A stretch of DNA of 64,000 bases from GCA-2728135 sp002728135 (GTDB taxonomy: Bacteria; Pseudomonadota; Alphaproteobacteria; UBA828): positions 62,001 to 126,000 of the forward strand of contig CAXEND010000002.1 in assembly GCA_963997635.1 (NCBI GenBank), written 5' to 3'. The position numbers and the translations under genes are program-made. The notes under the pieces are model-generated. The model did no database searches and had not been told where the DNA came from. It worked only from the letters and a program-made list of their open reading frames with translations. Shown in pieces: positions 35,071-44,314 of the stretch (position 1 is the stretch's first letter; each line of letters starts with the position of its first letter).

Positions 35071-37218
35071 ATGTCGACAAATAATCTAGTATCATTAGAT
35101 AGAGAAATTAGTAAGCTTTCTCAGGAAAAATTTAGAGTTTTTTCTGATTTTGCACCTGCTGGTGATCAACCCAAAGCAATAAAAGAACTGACCTCGGGCC
35201 TTTATAAAGGAGCCCATAACAAAGTTCTTCTGGGTGTTACAGGCTCTGGAAAAACATTTACTATGGCTAATGTGATAGAAAATCTACAAAGGCCAACCCT
35301 TATTCTCGCACCTAATAAAACTCTTGCCGCACAGCTTTTTGGCGAAATGAGAAGCTTCTTCCCAAATAATGCCGTCGAATATTTTGTTTCTTATTACGAC
35401 TATTATCAGCCTGAAGCGTATGTGCCACGCACAGACACTTATATTGAAAAAGATGCATCAATAAATGAACAAATTGACCGCATGAGACATTCTGCCACTA
35501 GAGCTCTTATTGAACGAAGAGACGTAATAGTCGTTGCCTCTGTATCTTGTATCTTTGGTATAGGTTCTCTCGAAACTTATTCATTGATGACAATTTATAT
35601 AAATAAAAAAGAAAACTTAAAACAAGAAAAACTAGTTCGTAAACTAGTTGAATTACAATATCGCAGGAATCAAGGCCCACTAGAAAGAGGAGATTTCCGT
35701 GTGATGGGAGATATTATAGAGATCTTTCCAGCTCACTCAGAAGACAGAGCTTGGCGTATTTCAATGTTTGGTGACGAAGTAGAAGAAATTTCTGAATTTG
35801 ATCCCTTAACAGGACAGAAAACAGAAGATCTAAATGACATAAAAATATATCCAAACAGTCACTACGTAACTCCTCGTCCAACTATTCAACAAGCAATAAA
35901 AGAAATCAAGAAAGAGCTTAATGAAACACTAAAAGTCTTAAATTCAAAAAATAAATTATTGGAGTCTCAACGTCTCGAAGAAAGAACAACTTTTGATATA
36001 GAAATGATGAATACTACCGGAAGTTGTGCTGGCATTGAAAACTACTCGCGTTATCTCACTGGTCGGTTACCTGGTCAACCACCACCTACTTTATTCGAAT
36101 ATCTCCCAAATGATGGATTATTAATCGTTGATGAAAGTCATGTTGCTGTTCCCCAGTTAAGAGGAATGTATAGAGGAGATTTTAAACGCAAATCAACTTT
36201 GGCAGAGTTTGGGTTTCGTTTACCATCATGCGTGGACAATAGACCCCTTAAGTTTGAAGAATGGGATCAAATGCGTCCACAGACAATTTTCGTTTCTGCC
36301 ACTCCTGGTGATTGGGAGCTGGGACTTACAGATGGAGTTTTTACTGAACAACTTATACGTCCAACTGGCTTGGTAGATCCGTTGTGTATTTTGAGACCAG
36401 TTGACAATCAAGTCGATGATTTGATTGCTGAATGTATGGAAGCTGCATCGACAAATCACCGAGTTTTAGTTACCACCCTTACTAAGCGGATGGCAGAAGA
36501 CTTAACTGAATACATGCACGAGTCTGGAATAAATGTAAGATATATGCATTCTGACGTAGACACGCTGGAACGTATTGAAATAATCAGAGATTTACGTCTT
36601 GGTGTTTTTAACGTGTTAATTGGCATCAATTTACTGCGTGAAGGTTTAGATATTCCAGAATGTAACACAGTTGCCATACTTGACGCTGACAAAGAGGGGT
36701 TTCTTAGATCTCGCACCTCATTAATACAAACAATAGGCCGTGCAGCACGAAATATAAACGGAAAAGTCCTTTTATATGCCGATAAATTAACAGGCTCTCT
36801 AGAGGCAGCAATCGATGAAACAGAACGTCGACGCAATAAACAAAGGACTTACAATAGCGAAAACAATATTAAACCTGAGACAATTCGTAAATCCGTGGAA
36901 GATATATTAAAAGATGCATATGAAGTTGATAGTGATAAATCAACTGTAAAGGCTGAAGATGAATATATTGGGGGCAACTTGGATTCTCATATTAAAAGCC
37001 TCGAAAGAAAAATGAAAAATGCTGCGGCAGAGTTGGAATTTGAAAATGCTGCACAAATAAGAGACGAAATACGAAAACTTCAAGAGAAAGATCTTGGTTT
37101 TATTCAACAGACTGATATTAAATCAAATTTAAGACCACTTGGACGAAGTCGCTCTGGAGTTCCTGGGACACGTGCTAAAAAAAACAAAACATCAAAGAGA
37201 AAGAAAAATAAAATCTAG
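35071..37218 (+). CDS. uvrB: excinuclease ABC subunit UvrB
   Basis: DNA-damage-verifying helicase-like subunit of nucleotide excision repair. Walker A GVTGSGKTFTMANV, the damage-probing beta-hairpin YYDYYQPEAYVP, Walker B-type VDESH, the LLREGLDIPE motif and QTIGRAARN are all present. The C-terminal UVR domain that contacts UvrC reads LERKMKNAAAELEFENAAQ. A lysine-rich tail follows. Length is 715 residues. uvrC is in the same window at 46.5 kb. I could not identify a convincing alphaproteobacterial SOS box in front of it. Confidence 0.97.
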   Translation: MSTNNLVSLDREISKLSQEKFRVFSDFAPAGDQPKAIKELTSGLYKGAHNKVLLGVTGSGKTFTMANVIENLQRPTLILAPNKTLAAQLFGEMRSFFPNNAVEYFVSYYDYYQPEAYVPRTDTYIEKDASINEQIDRMRHSATRALIERRDVIVVASVSCIFGIGSLETYSLMTIYINKKENLKQEKLVRKLVELQYRRNQGPLERGDFRVMGDIIEIFPAHSEDRAWRISMFGDEVEEISEFDPLTGQKTEDLNDIKIYPNSHYVTPRPTIQQAIKEIKKELNETLKVLNSKNKLLESQRLEERTTFDIEMMNTTGSCAGIENYSRYLTGRLPGQPPPTLFEYLPNDGLLIVDESHVAVPQLRGMYRGDFKRKSTLAEFGFRLPSCVDNRPLKFEEWDQMRPQTIFVSATPGDWELGLTDGVFTEQLIRPTGLVDPLCILRPVDNQVDDLIAECMEAASTNHRVLVTTLTKRMAEDLTEYMHESGINVRYMHSDVDTLERIEIIRDLRLGVFNVLIGINLLREGLDIPECNTVAILDADKEGFLRSRTSLIQTIGRAARNINGKVLLYADKLTGSLEAAIDETERRRNKQRTYNSENNIKPETIRKSVEDILKDAYEVDSDKSTVKAEDEYIGGNLDSHIKSLERKMKNAAAELEFENAAQIRDEIRKLQEKDLGFIQQTDIKSNLRPLGRSRSGVPGTRAKKNKTSKRKKNKI

Positions 37219-37256
37219 TTATCTCCTTATATGCAAAAAAATGGTATTTATAAACA

Positions 37257-38021
37257 ATGACTAATCATCCAAAGATAGTATTAATAACAGGAGCAGCTGT
37301 CAGAATTGGTAAATGGATAGCCGAATCAATGGCAAGTGATGGGTGGTCTGTTGCTCTTCATTGCAATACAAATTATAAGGCAGCCGAGAATTTAGCTGAG
37401 AAGATTAGAGGACAAGGGGGTATAGCTGAAGTATTCCGTGCTAACCTTGCATGTGAAGATGATGTCGAAAAACTGATACCACAAGTTGTCCAATCAATGG
37501 CTCCAATTAGTTGCCTAATCAATAATGCCTCTACTTTTGAGTATGACTCATCAGAAAGTGCGACACGCTCTTCTTGGGATCTTCATATGGAAGTTAACTT
37601 AAGAGCACCTTTCGTTCTCTCACAAAATTTCTCAAAGATATCTAATAGAACTACCCAAGGAATAATTATAAATATCTTGGATCAACGGGTTTGGAACATT
37701 ACCCCTCACTATATCACTTATACACTTAGTAAGTCTGGACTCTGGGTGTTAACACAAAGCCTTGCACTCGATCTTGCACCGCATATTCGAGTAAACGCTA
37801 TTGGACCAGGGCCAGTGCTGCCTAATCAACGCCAAACCAATTATGACTTTAATAAACAATGGGAAAATACACCTTTAAAAAGGCAGATTTCCAGTGAAGA
37901 AATAACAAATACAGTTAAATATATTTTAAATACACCATCCCTGACAGGGCAAATGTTAGCTATTGACAGTGGACAACATCTTGGATGGTCAATGCCAGCA
38001 ACATCGGAGTTAGTTGAATGA
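37257..38021 (+). CDS. SDR family oxidoreductase, pteridine-reductase/FolM-like
   Basis: 254-residue short-chain dehydrogenase. The N terminus ITGAAVRIGKWIAESMASDG with GWSVALHCN is the FolM/pteridine-reductase pattern, in which the usual GxxxGIG is altered. NNAS is in CLINNASTFEYD, and YxxxK is in YTLSKSGLW. The stop overlaps the folB start by four bases, which supports a role in reducing dihydrofolate or dihydromonapterin. That activity is inferred from family and from neighbour. Confidence 0.86.
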   Translation: MTNHPKIVLITGAAVRIGKWIAESMASDGWSVALHCNTNYKAAENLAEKIRGQGGIAEVFRANLACEDDVEKLIPQVVQSMAPISCLINNASTFEYDSSESATRSSWDLHMEVNLRAPFVLSQNFSKISNRTTQGIIINILDQRVWNITPHYITYTLSKSGLWVLTQSLALDLAPHIRVNAIGPGPVLPNQRQTNYDFNKQWENTPLKRQISSEEITNTVKYILNTPSLTGQMLAIDSGQHLGWSMPATSELVE

Positions 38022-38413
38022 ATAACTTTAGAGATAATACATCTCTAGATTTAAACTATGGACAAATTATCATTAAAAATTTAATTGTTCCTTGGTCTAT
38101 TGGTGTATTTTCATATGAAAAAAATAAACCTCAAAGGGTAAGAATAAATCTAACTTTAAAGACAAATTGGGAAGTGAATAATCTACAAGATAAAATTGAA
38201 AAAGTTGTAAGCTATTCCGATATTGTAGAAGGAATAAAGTCTTTATCAGTTAATGGACATATTAATTTAGTTGAAACACTTGCAAAAAATATTGCTGATT
38301 TATGTCTAGATGACGCACGAATCTATAAGGTTTGTATAACTATCGAAAAGCTTGATGTTTATGAAAATGTTGAAAGTGTTGGTATACAAGCCGAGTTCTC
38401 TAGAAAATATTAA
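38018..38413 (+). CDS. folB: dihydroneopterin aldolase
   Basis: 131-residue tunnel-fold enzyme of folate synthesis, converting 7,8-dihydroneopterin to 6-hydroxymethyl-dihydropterin and glycolaldehyde. Family signs are IIIKNLIVPWSIGVFSYEK with NKPQRVRINLTLKT, the VVSYSDIVEGIKSL segment and the catalytic-region NLVETLAKNIADLCL. It is coupled by ATGA overlap to the FolM-like gene. fhs follows after about 100 bases, giving a folate/C1 cluster. Confidence 0.9.
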   Translation: MNNFRDNTSLDLNYGQIIIKNLIVPWSIGVFSYEKNKPQRVRINLTLKTNWEVNNLQDKIEKVVSYSDIVEGIKSLSVNGHINLVETLAKNIADLCLDDARIYKVCITIEKLDVYENVESVGIQAEFSRKY

Positions 38414-38517
38414 ATTAAACAATAAAAGATAATTAAAAGGTTCACATCACAATATAAATATTGCTATAGGGTAAATATAATCTTTCATAAGCCAAAAATC
38501 TGAAGGGATAAACTATT

Positions 38518-40215
38518 ATGGTTGCAGATCAACACGTAAAACCTCTTAGCGATATCGAAATTGCTCGGAATGCTCAAAAAAAACCCATTCAGGAAATAGC
38601 ATCAAAAAAACTTGGCATTGATACTTCAAATTTAATTCCTTATGGCCATGATAAGGCTAAAGTTTCACTCAAATATATAGATAGTCTCAGTGAAAACCCT
38701 GAGGGTAAACTTATACTTGTTACTGCAATCAGCCCGACCCCAGCAGGCGAAGGTAAAACTACAACTACAGTTGGTTTAGGCGATGGCCTGAATCGTATAG
38801 GTAAAAAATCAATTATTTGTTTGCGTGAACCCAGTCTTGGACCATGCTTCGGAATGAAAGGGGGAGCAGCAGGTGGGGGATATGCCCAAGTTGTTCCAAT
38901 GGAAGATATAAACCTCCATTTCACTGGGGATTTCCATGCAATAGGAGTTGCAAATAACCTTTTAGCTGCTTTAGTTGACAACCATATATATTGGGGAAAT
39001 TCTGCTGGTATTGACCCAAGACGCGTCACTTGGAGGCGTGTAGTTGATATGAATGATAGAGCCCTTCGTTCTATTGTTTCATCCCTTGGAGGAGTTGCAA
39101 ACGGATTTCCGCGAGAGGACGGATTCGACATAACTGTAGCTTCAGAAGTTATGGCAATTTTTTGCCTTGCCCAAAACCTTGATGATCTCAAAAGCCGATT
39201 GGGAAACATAGTTGTTGGTTATACAAGAGACAGACAACCAGTTCGTGCATCTTCAATAAATGCCGAGGGTGCCATGACAACTCTTCTCAAAGACGCTCTA
39301 CAACCAAATTTAGTTCAAACCCTAGAAAATAACCCAGCATTTGTTCATGGTGGTCCTTTTGCAAATATAGCACATGGCTGCAACTCAGTACTTGCCACAA
39401 AAACTGCCCTAAAACTAGCTGATTATGTTGTAACTGAGGCTGGATTTGGTGCTGATTTAGGAGCAGAAAAATTCTTTGATATAAAATGTAGAAAAGCAGG
39501 TCTTTCTCCAGACTGTGCGGTAATTGTAGCAACAATTCGAGCACTCAAAATGCACGGAGGCGTGGCAAAAAATGATCTTGGATCAGAAAATGTTGATGCA
39601 GTTAAAAATGGCATGAAAAATCTCCAACGACATATTGAAAATGTTGCTAAATTTGGAGTGCCAGTTGTAGTTGCTATAAATCGATTTTCTGCAGATACAG
39701 ATAGTGAGAGAAATGTAGTAATTGATGGCTGTAAGGCTTTAAATATAGAAGCTATAGAATGCGATCACTGGGCTCTCGGCAGTGAAGGTACAGAAGAACT
39801 TGCATCTAAAGTTGCTGAAATTGCAGATTCAGGTAAAAGTGATTTTAATGTTCTCTATGATGATAACAAGAGCCTCTGGGAAAAAATCAATATAGTTGCA
39901 AAAAGTATTTATCATGCAAATGAGGTAACCGCTGACAGTAAAGTACAAAAACAACTCAATGACATTGAAGGCCAAGGTTTTGGTAAGTTACCTATATGCA
40001 TAGCAAAAACACAATATAGTTTTTCAACTAACCCTGACTTAAAAGGTGCCCCCTCAAATCATACTGTACCCGTAAGGGAAGTTAGATTGTCAAGTGGTGC
40101 CGAATTTCTTGTTGTAATCTGCGGGGAAATTATGACCATGCCAGGCTTACCTAGAGTGCCTGCAGCAAATTCAATAAGTGTTGATAAATCAAATAATATC
40201 GTTGGGTTATTTTAA
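38518..40215 (+). CDS. fhs: formate--tetrahydrofolate ligase
   Basis: ATP-dependent ligation of formate to tetrahydrofolate, feeding one-carbon metabolism. The P-loop is TPAGEGKTTTTVGLGDGLN. Family motifs LREPSLGPCFGMKGGAAGGG, FTGDFHAIGVANNLLAA and AGFGADLGAEKFFDIKCR are intact. Length is 565 residues, as usual. ATG at 38518 has AAGGGA upstream. In marine alphaproteobacteria this enzyme is often used to process formate from methylated compounds; formate is also what a dimethylformamidase (14.5 kb) would release, which is only a suggestive link. Confidence 0.97.
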   Translation: MVADQHVKPLSDIEIARNAQKKPIQEIASKKLGIDTSNLIPYGHDKAKVSLKYIDSLSENPEGKLILVTAISPTPAGEGKTTTTVGLGDGLNRIGKKSIICLREPSLGPCFGMKGGAAGGGYAQVVPMEDINLHFTGDFHAIGVANNLLAALVDNHIYWGNSAGIDPRRVTWRRVVDMNDRALRSIVSSLGGVANGFPREDGFDITVASEVMAIFCLAQNLDDLKSRLGNIVVGYTRDRQPVRASSINAEGAMTTLLKDALQPNLVQTLENNPAFVHGGPFANIAHGCNSVLATKTALKLADYVVTEAGFGADLGAEKFFDIKCRKAGLSPDCAVIVATIRALKMHGGVAKNDLGSENVDAVKNGMKNLQRHIENVAKFGVPVVVAINRFSADTDSERNVVIDGCKALNIEAIECDHWALGSEGTEELASKVAEIADSGKSDFNVLYDDNKSLWEKINIVAKSIYHANEVTADSKVQKQLNDIEGQGFGKLPICIAKTQYSFSTNPDLKGAPSNHTVPVREVRLSSGAEFLVVICGEIMTMPGLPRVPAANSISVDKSNNIVGLF

Positions 40216-40232
40216 AGTCATTATAATCTCAA

Positions 40233-41288
40233 TCACGGGAGTACTTTTCTGACGCGAAACTCAGAAAAAAGACTAAGAAACATCTCCTCTGTATCTACTA
40301 TCTCAGTAAACCCCCTATCTATTCGCTTGGCATCAGACATTAATACATCCCAACTTGTATCCATATTGAAGTCAAAGTATGGCCAACCTGCTGTCTTGTC
40401 GTAAGGGAGCCTTAAAAGATTGTTTTTCTCAACTATTTGCTCCCAAATTCTTCCTTTATCAGGCATGACGTCAGATGATATAATACGCTGCGGTTGTCCA
40501 ACCTCCATACCAAAATGAGCAGCCCAATCTGACCATACGTTAATATATCTGAAACCATCTCCATTTGTGATATTAAATATCTCATTTCCTGCATTTTGAC
40601 TTGTTGCAGCCCACACAGTCATTCGAGCCAATAATCCAGAATCCGTAACCTGATTAATTGCTTCAAAGCCACCTATCTCACCAGGATATTTCAATGGCAT
40701 TCCGAGCTCTTTAGAAATAGCCGCATATACACCAAAACACATTATTAAATTCATTGGATTTCCAACAGCAAAACCACAAACTGCCTCTGGCCTCAAAACA
40801 GACCATGTCCAATTTTTCCCTTTTTGAAATTCGATCAAAAAATCTTCTTGGTCATAGTAAAAATTTGGTGGCATATGGCGAGAGTCACTCTCAAAGGCGG
40901 GTGTTTTAAACGGACCTAACTGACGTCCATATGCCTTGCTACCCTCCTGTAGAACTACACGCTGCAAATCTTTAGAAATATTAGATATGGCCTCAACGGG
41001 ATTTGCAACAAGTAGTTTATTTGGCTCCGTATTTGTAGCATCTATACCTCCATGTAATGCACAACAGAATACGTGAGTAATATCACTTAGAGATGAAAAT
41101 TTATTTTCAGTTTGTTTCATATCAAGTAAATCGCATGATATGTATTTAGCTTTTTTTGCCATTTCTTGATCTGGTTCACGCCTCGAAACAGCAGTAATGT
41201 CCCAATCTTCAAGGGTGGAAAGATGATTGATCAAGTTGCGGCCAATTACACCCAACCCCCCGATAACCAGAGCTTTATTTTTTGCCAT
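40233..41288 (-). CDS. PRISE-type SDR (progesterone 5-beta-reductase/iridoid-synthase-like enone reductase)
   Basis: 351-residue extended SDR. It starts with the Rossmann motif VIGGLGVIGRNLINHL, then shows the PRISE hallmarks EGSKAYGRQLGPF and PPNFYYDQEDFL. The lysine (Lys118) and first tyrosine of FYY (Tyr144) correspond to the catalytic pair of plant progesterone 5-beta-reductase. Known PRISE enzymes reduce the C=C bond of activated enones. The gene lies 35 bases downstream of the monooxygenase reductase gene on the same strand, so it is probably the last gene of that operon and may act on the oxidation product. The substrate is unknown. Confidence 0.8.
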   Translation of the reverse strand: MAKNKALVIGGLGVIGRNLINHLSTLEDWDITAVSRREPDQEMAKKAKYISCDLLDMKQTENKFSSLSDITHVFCCALHGGIDATNTEPNKLLVANPVEAISNISKDLQRVVLQEGSKAYGRQLGPFKTPAFESDSRHMPPNFYYDQEDFLIEFQKGKNWTWSVLRPEAVCGFAVGNPMNLIMCFGVYAAISKELGMPLKYPGEIGGFEAINQVTDSGLLARMTVWAATSQNAGNEIFNITNGDGFRYINVWSDWAAHFGMEVGQPQRIISSDVMPDKGRIWEQIVEKNNLLRLPYDKTAGWPYFDFNMDTSWDVLMSDAKRIDRGFTEIVDTEEMFLSLFSEFRVRKVLP

Positions 41289-41323
41289 ATCTCTTCCTCC
41301 CTTTAATTAAATTATTCTTAAGT

Positions 41324-42331
41324 CTAATAAAATTGGTCATAACGGATATTTTCTATTGGGACTTGACGTTCTATGATCAAACCTCTACGCAAACTTTCTA
41401 TCATCTGTGGTGGGCCAGCCATATAATAATCAAAACTTTTATAAACTTCTTTGCCCTCAAAACTCTCAAATAAAAATTTGTCCAGCATACCCTTATTGCC
41501 TGTCCAGCTTGATTCTGGTTCAGAAACAATATTACTGTATATAATTTCTGCAGAGGAACGAATGGTATCTACCACATAATCTTTATGTATAATATCTCTT
41601 GATGTTCGGCATCCATAATAAAGCCTCAAGGAAGACTGTGCTAAGGTTTTTTTGTAATATCCAGAGGCAATAGATAGCATTGCGCCAATACCAGCCCCTC
41701 CAGCCAAACAAATAATGGGGCGTTCACTATTGATCCTGAGCCATGCATGGCCATAAGGTCCATCGATAATAATTTGATCTCCTATGGCTGCTCTATCAAA
41801 AAACCAAAATGTTCCCTTGCCGCCTTTCACTCGTTTTACAATAAAACACCAATAACCATCTGAATTAACCATATTACTCATCGATAAAGCACGTACACCT
41901 TCTACACCCGGCAAATTTAATAAAGCATACTGACCGGGTAAAAATTTTGGCGGTGTATATGAAAAAAACTTAAATTCTGCCATATCATGAGTCAGGTGCG
42001 TAATCTTGACTAATTTGGCAGCAAACTTTTTTGGAGGATCAATTTCTTTGTCAACAGAGTTTGTTCTAATTTTAATCCTACAATCGCTAGTTGGCCTAGT
42101 CTGACAACCTAGCATCCGTTGTTTCTTCTTATCTCTTGGATTAATAGCAGGAGCATCTAGCCAGAGTTGCTCAACTGTGCCTGATAAAAGCTGATATCGG
42201 CACATTCCACATGATCCTACGTTACATTCATAAGGAAACCCTAAACCCTCACGAAGAGCAGCACGAAGAAGAGTATCGTCTTGATCACATAAATAACTTG
42301 ATTCTTCTGTTTCAATAGTAATTCGAGGCAT
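41324..42331 (-). CDS. tmoF: diiron monooxygenase NADH-oxidoreductase component (TmoF-like)
   Basis: 335-residue electron-transfer flavoprotein that passes electrons from NAD(P)H to the Rieske ferredoxin. The N-terminal plant-type [2Fe-2S] domain has CNVGSCGMCR (Cys36, Cys41, Cys44) and Cys76 in MLGCQTRP. The FAD domain shows the RALSMSN motif region, and the NAD domain shows ICLAGGAGIGAMLS and YYGCRTSRD. The C terminus ends in aromatic NIRYDQFY. It is the sixth gene in the tmoABCDEF order. The symbol is by homology and order; the real substrate of the system is unknown. Confidence 0.88.
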   Translation of the reverse strand: MPRITIETEESSYLCDQDDTLLRAALREGLGFPYECNVGSCGMCRYQLLSGTVEQLWLDAPAINPRDKKKQRMLGCQTRPTSDCRIKIRTNSVDKEIDPPKKFAAKLVKITHLTHDMAEFKFFSYTPPKFLPGQYALLNLPGVEGVRALSMSNMVNSDGYWCFIVKRVKGGKGTFWFFDRAAIGDQIIIDGPYGHAWLRINSERPIICLAGGAGIGAMLSIASGYYKKTLAQSSLRLYYGCRTSRDIIHKDYVVDTIRSSAEIIYSNIVSEPESSWTGNKGMLDKFLFESFEGKEVYKSFDYYMAGPPQMIESLRRGLIIERQVPIENIRYDQFY

Positions 42332-42351
42332 TACAGGAGCTCATTTCATCG

Positions 42352-43338
42352 TTAAAGCCCTATTGATTGCCGCCATTCTTTAACAGCAATTTTAGCTTCA
42401 GAGGATGCTTCAGGACTATCAGGTAAACCATCACAATAGAGCTCAATGGCCGAATCTCCTAATGGTTCCCATTTTTTTATCCACTCCTCAAGGATAGTTC
42501 TATTACCTTCTATATTAAGTGCAAATTCTACTAATGCCTTGGTCCATCTTCTAGATCTTTCACTATCCAGCATCTGAGCATCATTTAGTAAAGCCAATAA
42601 CATATCTCCGTTACGCCTAGATGCTTTCCCCAGCTGACGAATAAATGCTTCATCTATAGCTGGCTTAGCTATTAAATTAAGGGCTACAAAATGCTCTGCC
42701 CAATCATAAGTAACGAGCGTACGTTCCATTAACTTCCGAAAGCCCTGCCAAGAAGGATCCTTTTCCCAACGATTTCTTTCTTGCCCACCAAAATCAAGAT
42801 TCGCAAATGACTTTTGCAGTTCTTTTGTTCTGTAGGAGATACGGGATATCCAACGCAATTGATCTGCAGCCTGTAACATTGCACAATTCTCTATCGTGCT
42901 AGCAGGCACCATTTGTACTAGATACGCTGAGCCCATTTGCATAGTATGTATGAGATATCTAGCTGGTGTATAAGATTTTGCTAAACATTCTAACCAATCT
43001 TTCCCATACCCAGTATCATGCTCGTTTCGGTTATGCTCATCAAGCAATCCATCAACATAGGTTTCTTGGCCATCCTGCTTAATATTATAAGTTCTGTATA
43101 CTAATTCATCTGGGTCACGAAAAGCATCCCAATCTTCATGTTTTAATGGACTTTGATTTCGATATTTAAGGTACCATTTATTCATATCTATATTTGGAGA
43201 TAATGCCCATGGCATGTCACCGTCAGTACTCCAAAGGAGATTAGTCGAAACAATCTCATACTCGCTTGGCCTTCTACGTTGACCTGCCAAGTGACTCCAT
43301 GTTTTTAATGGTTTCAATTCATTTGAATCATTTGCCAA
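42352..43338 (-). CDS. tmoE: diiron monooxygenase hydroxylase beta subunit (TmoE-like)
   Basis: 328-residue structural subunit of the (alpha-beta-gamma)2 hydroxylase. It has the ferritin-like fold of the alpha subunit but no metal ligands. Family features: LKTWSHLAGQRRRPSEYEIV at the start, WYLKYRNQSPLKHEDWDAFR, YTPARYLIHTMQMGSAYL and YDWAEHFVALNLIAKP. It lies between the effector and reductase genes. Length fits TmoE (about 325-330). Confidence 0.9.
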   Translation of the reverse strand: MANDSNELKPLKTWSHLAGQRRRPSEYEIVSTNLLWSTDGDMPWALSPNIDMNKWYLKYRNQSPLKHEDWDAFRDPDELVYRTYNIKQDGQETYVDGLLDEHNRNEHDTGYGKDWLECLAKSYTPARYLIHTMQMGSAYLVQMVPASTIENCAMLQAADQLRWISRISYRTKELQKSFANLDFGGQERNRWEKDPSWQGFRKLMERTLVTYDWAEHFVALNLIAKPAIDEAFIRQLGKASRRNGDMLLALLNDAQMLDSERSRRWTKALVEFALNIEGNRTILEEWIKKWEPLGDSAIELYCDGLPDSPEASSEAKIAVKEWRQSIGL

Positions 43339-43368
43339 ATGTAAGCCTCCTTTTTAAGTCCTTTTATT

Positions 43369-43668
43369 TCAGAGACTTCGCTCCAAAAAAAACCTTATCT
43401 GATTATCCGTAGTTTCTACACGGCCGGAGAAGGACGTAAGATCAAGTTCGAGCTCAGTAATTGAAAAAGGGCGGCCCATATATTTGCTGAGAGTTTCCTT
43501 ACGAATGATACATTCACCTTCTGTCTCAATTCTTACATATGATACTTTATCGTCAATCACAAATTTTCTACCTGGATTATCTTCTTGAATTGCTTCTATA
43601 ACAGCATCAGCCACTTCACCTGTTCGTAAAACTGGCCCTACAGAATTACTACGCTCATTATCAGTCAC
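43369..43668 (-). CDS. tmoD: diiron monooxygenase effector/coupling protein (TmoD-like)
   Basis: 99-residue cofactor-less protein of the MmoB/DmpM family, which binds the hydroxylase and tunes substrate access and O2 activation. VGPVLRTGEVADAVIEAIQE and YVRIETEGECIIRKETL are the family signs. It contains no cofactor ligands. Its position is fourth in the operon, after the Rieske ferredoxin gene. Confidence 0.9.
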   Translation of the reverse strand: MTDNERSNSVGPVLRTGEVADAVIEAIQEDNPGRKFVIDDKVSYVRIETEGECIIRKETLSKYMGRPFSITELELDLTSFSGRVETTDNQIRFFLERSL

Positions 43669-43688
43669 AAAGTTCTCCTAACTTTGAT

Positions 43689-44024
43689 TTAAGCTAATGT
43701 GAATTTAGGCTCTATCCCTTTTGTATCAACAAAAATATCTTCACCATCAACACGTACTGGGTATTTTGCTACTTCGGCATGGGTGGGATTGATTCCTTCT
43801 CCACTTGATACATCAAACTGCCATAGATGCATACTACACGTTAAAACCTTTCCCTCAAGACTACCATTTACCAACTCTACTTCTTGATGCGGACAAATAG
43901 ACTGAATGGCATGTATGCTCCCATCATCCAAATGAATCAACAATACTTCTGTACCGCTTACCTCGAAGTTCTCCATTTCCCCTTGCCAGAGATCATCAAG
44001 ACTACATACTCTCTCGAATGCCAT
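43689..44024 (-). CDS. tmoC: diiron monooxygenase Rieske ferredoxin (TmoC-like)
   Basis: 111-residue Rieske [2Fe-2S] ferredoxin. The ligands are Cys44 and His46 in ICPHQE, and Cys63 and His66 in TCSMHLWQFD, one residue off the numbering of T4moC. A tryptophan follows the second histidine pair (HLW), as in toluene monooxygenase ferredoxins, where it matters for electron transfer to the hydroxylase. A separate Rieske protein marks the four-component aromatic/alkene type and argues against soluble methane or phenol monooxygenases, which lack one. Confidence 0.93.
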   Translation of the reverse strand: MAFERVCSLDDLWQGEMENFEVSGTEVLLIHLDDGSIHAIQSICPHQEVELVNGSLEGKVLTCSMHLWQFDVSSGEGINPTHAEVAKYPVRVDGEDIFVDTKGIEPKFTLA

Positions 44025-44029
44025 GATAA

Positions 44030-44305
44030 TTAACTTTCAGGATCAGAAAAATATACATCTACACAATCATACATAATTAAACCTGCTTCACCGACAGTTA
44101 TATCCCCTCTTAATGGTGGCTGATCGTCAGTATCAGAGGTTTTTCTGACCCTAAGAACCTTTCCAGGTTGGTCCTTAACATGAATACCTATAGAGTGAGA
44201 AGCACAATTCATAGCTAATTGCGTGATTGTCTCTCCCACATCTGTTTCTACAACTTTAACATGGCAGTCATATTGGAAACGTGAAAGAATCGGAAATTTA
44301 TCCAT
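44030..44305 (-). CDS. tmoB: diiron monooxygenase hydroxylase gamma subunit (TmoB-like)
   Basis: 91-residue ubiquitin-like small subunit of the hydroxylase. It starts MDKFPILSRFQYDCHVKVVE, close to the FPVMSNFERDFVIQLV-type start of TmoB proteins, and includes the VRKTSDTDDQPPLRGDITV stretch. Length matches the family (about 85-95). It is the second gene, directly after the alpha subunit with nine bases between. Confidence 0.88.
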   Translation of the reverse strand: MDKFPILSRFQYDCHVKVVETDVGETITQLAMNCASHSIGIHVKDQPGKVLRVRKTSDTDDQPPLRGDITVGEAGLIMYDCVDVYFSDPES

Positions 44306-44314
44306 TCTTAAATC

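Noticed and set aside
41282..41473. 63-codon plus-strand frame
   Set aside because: It overlaps the end of tmoF in antisense and has only phenylalanine/leucine-rich low-complexity content.
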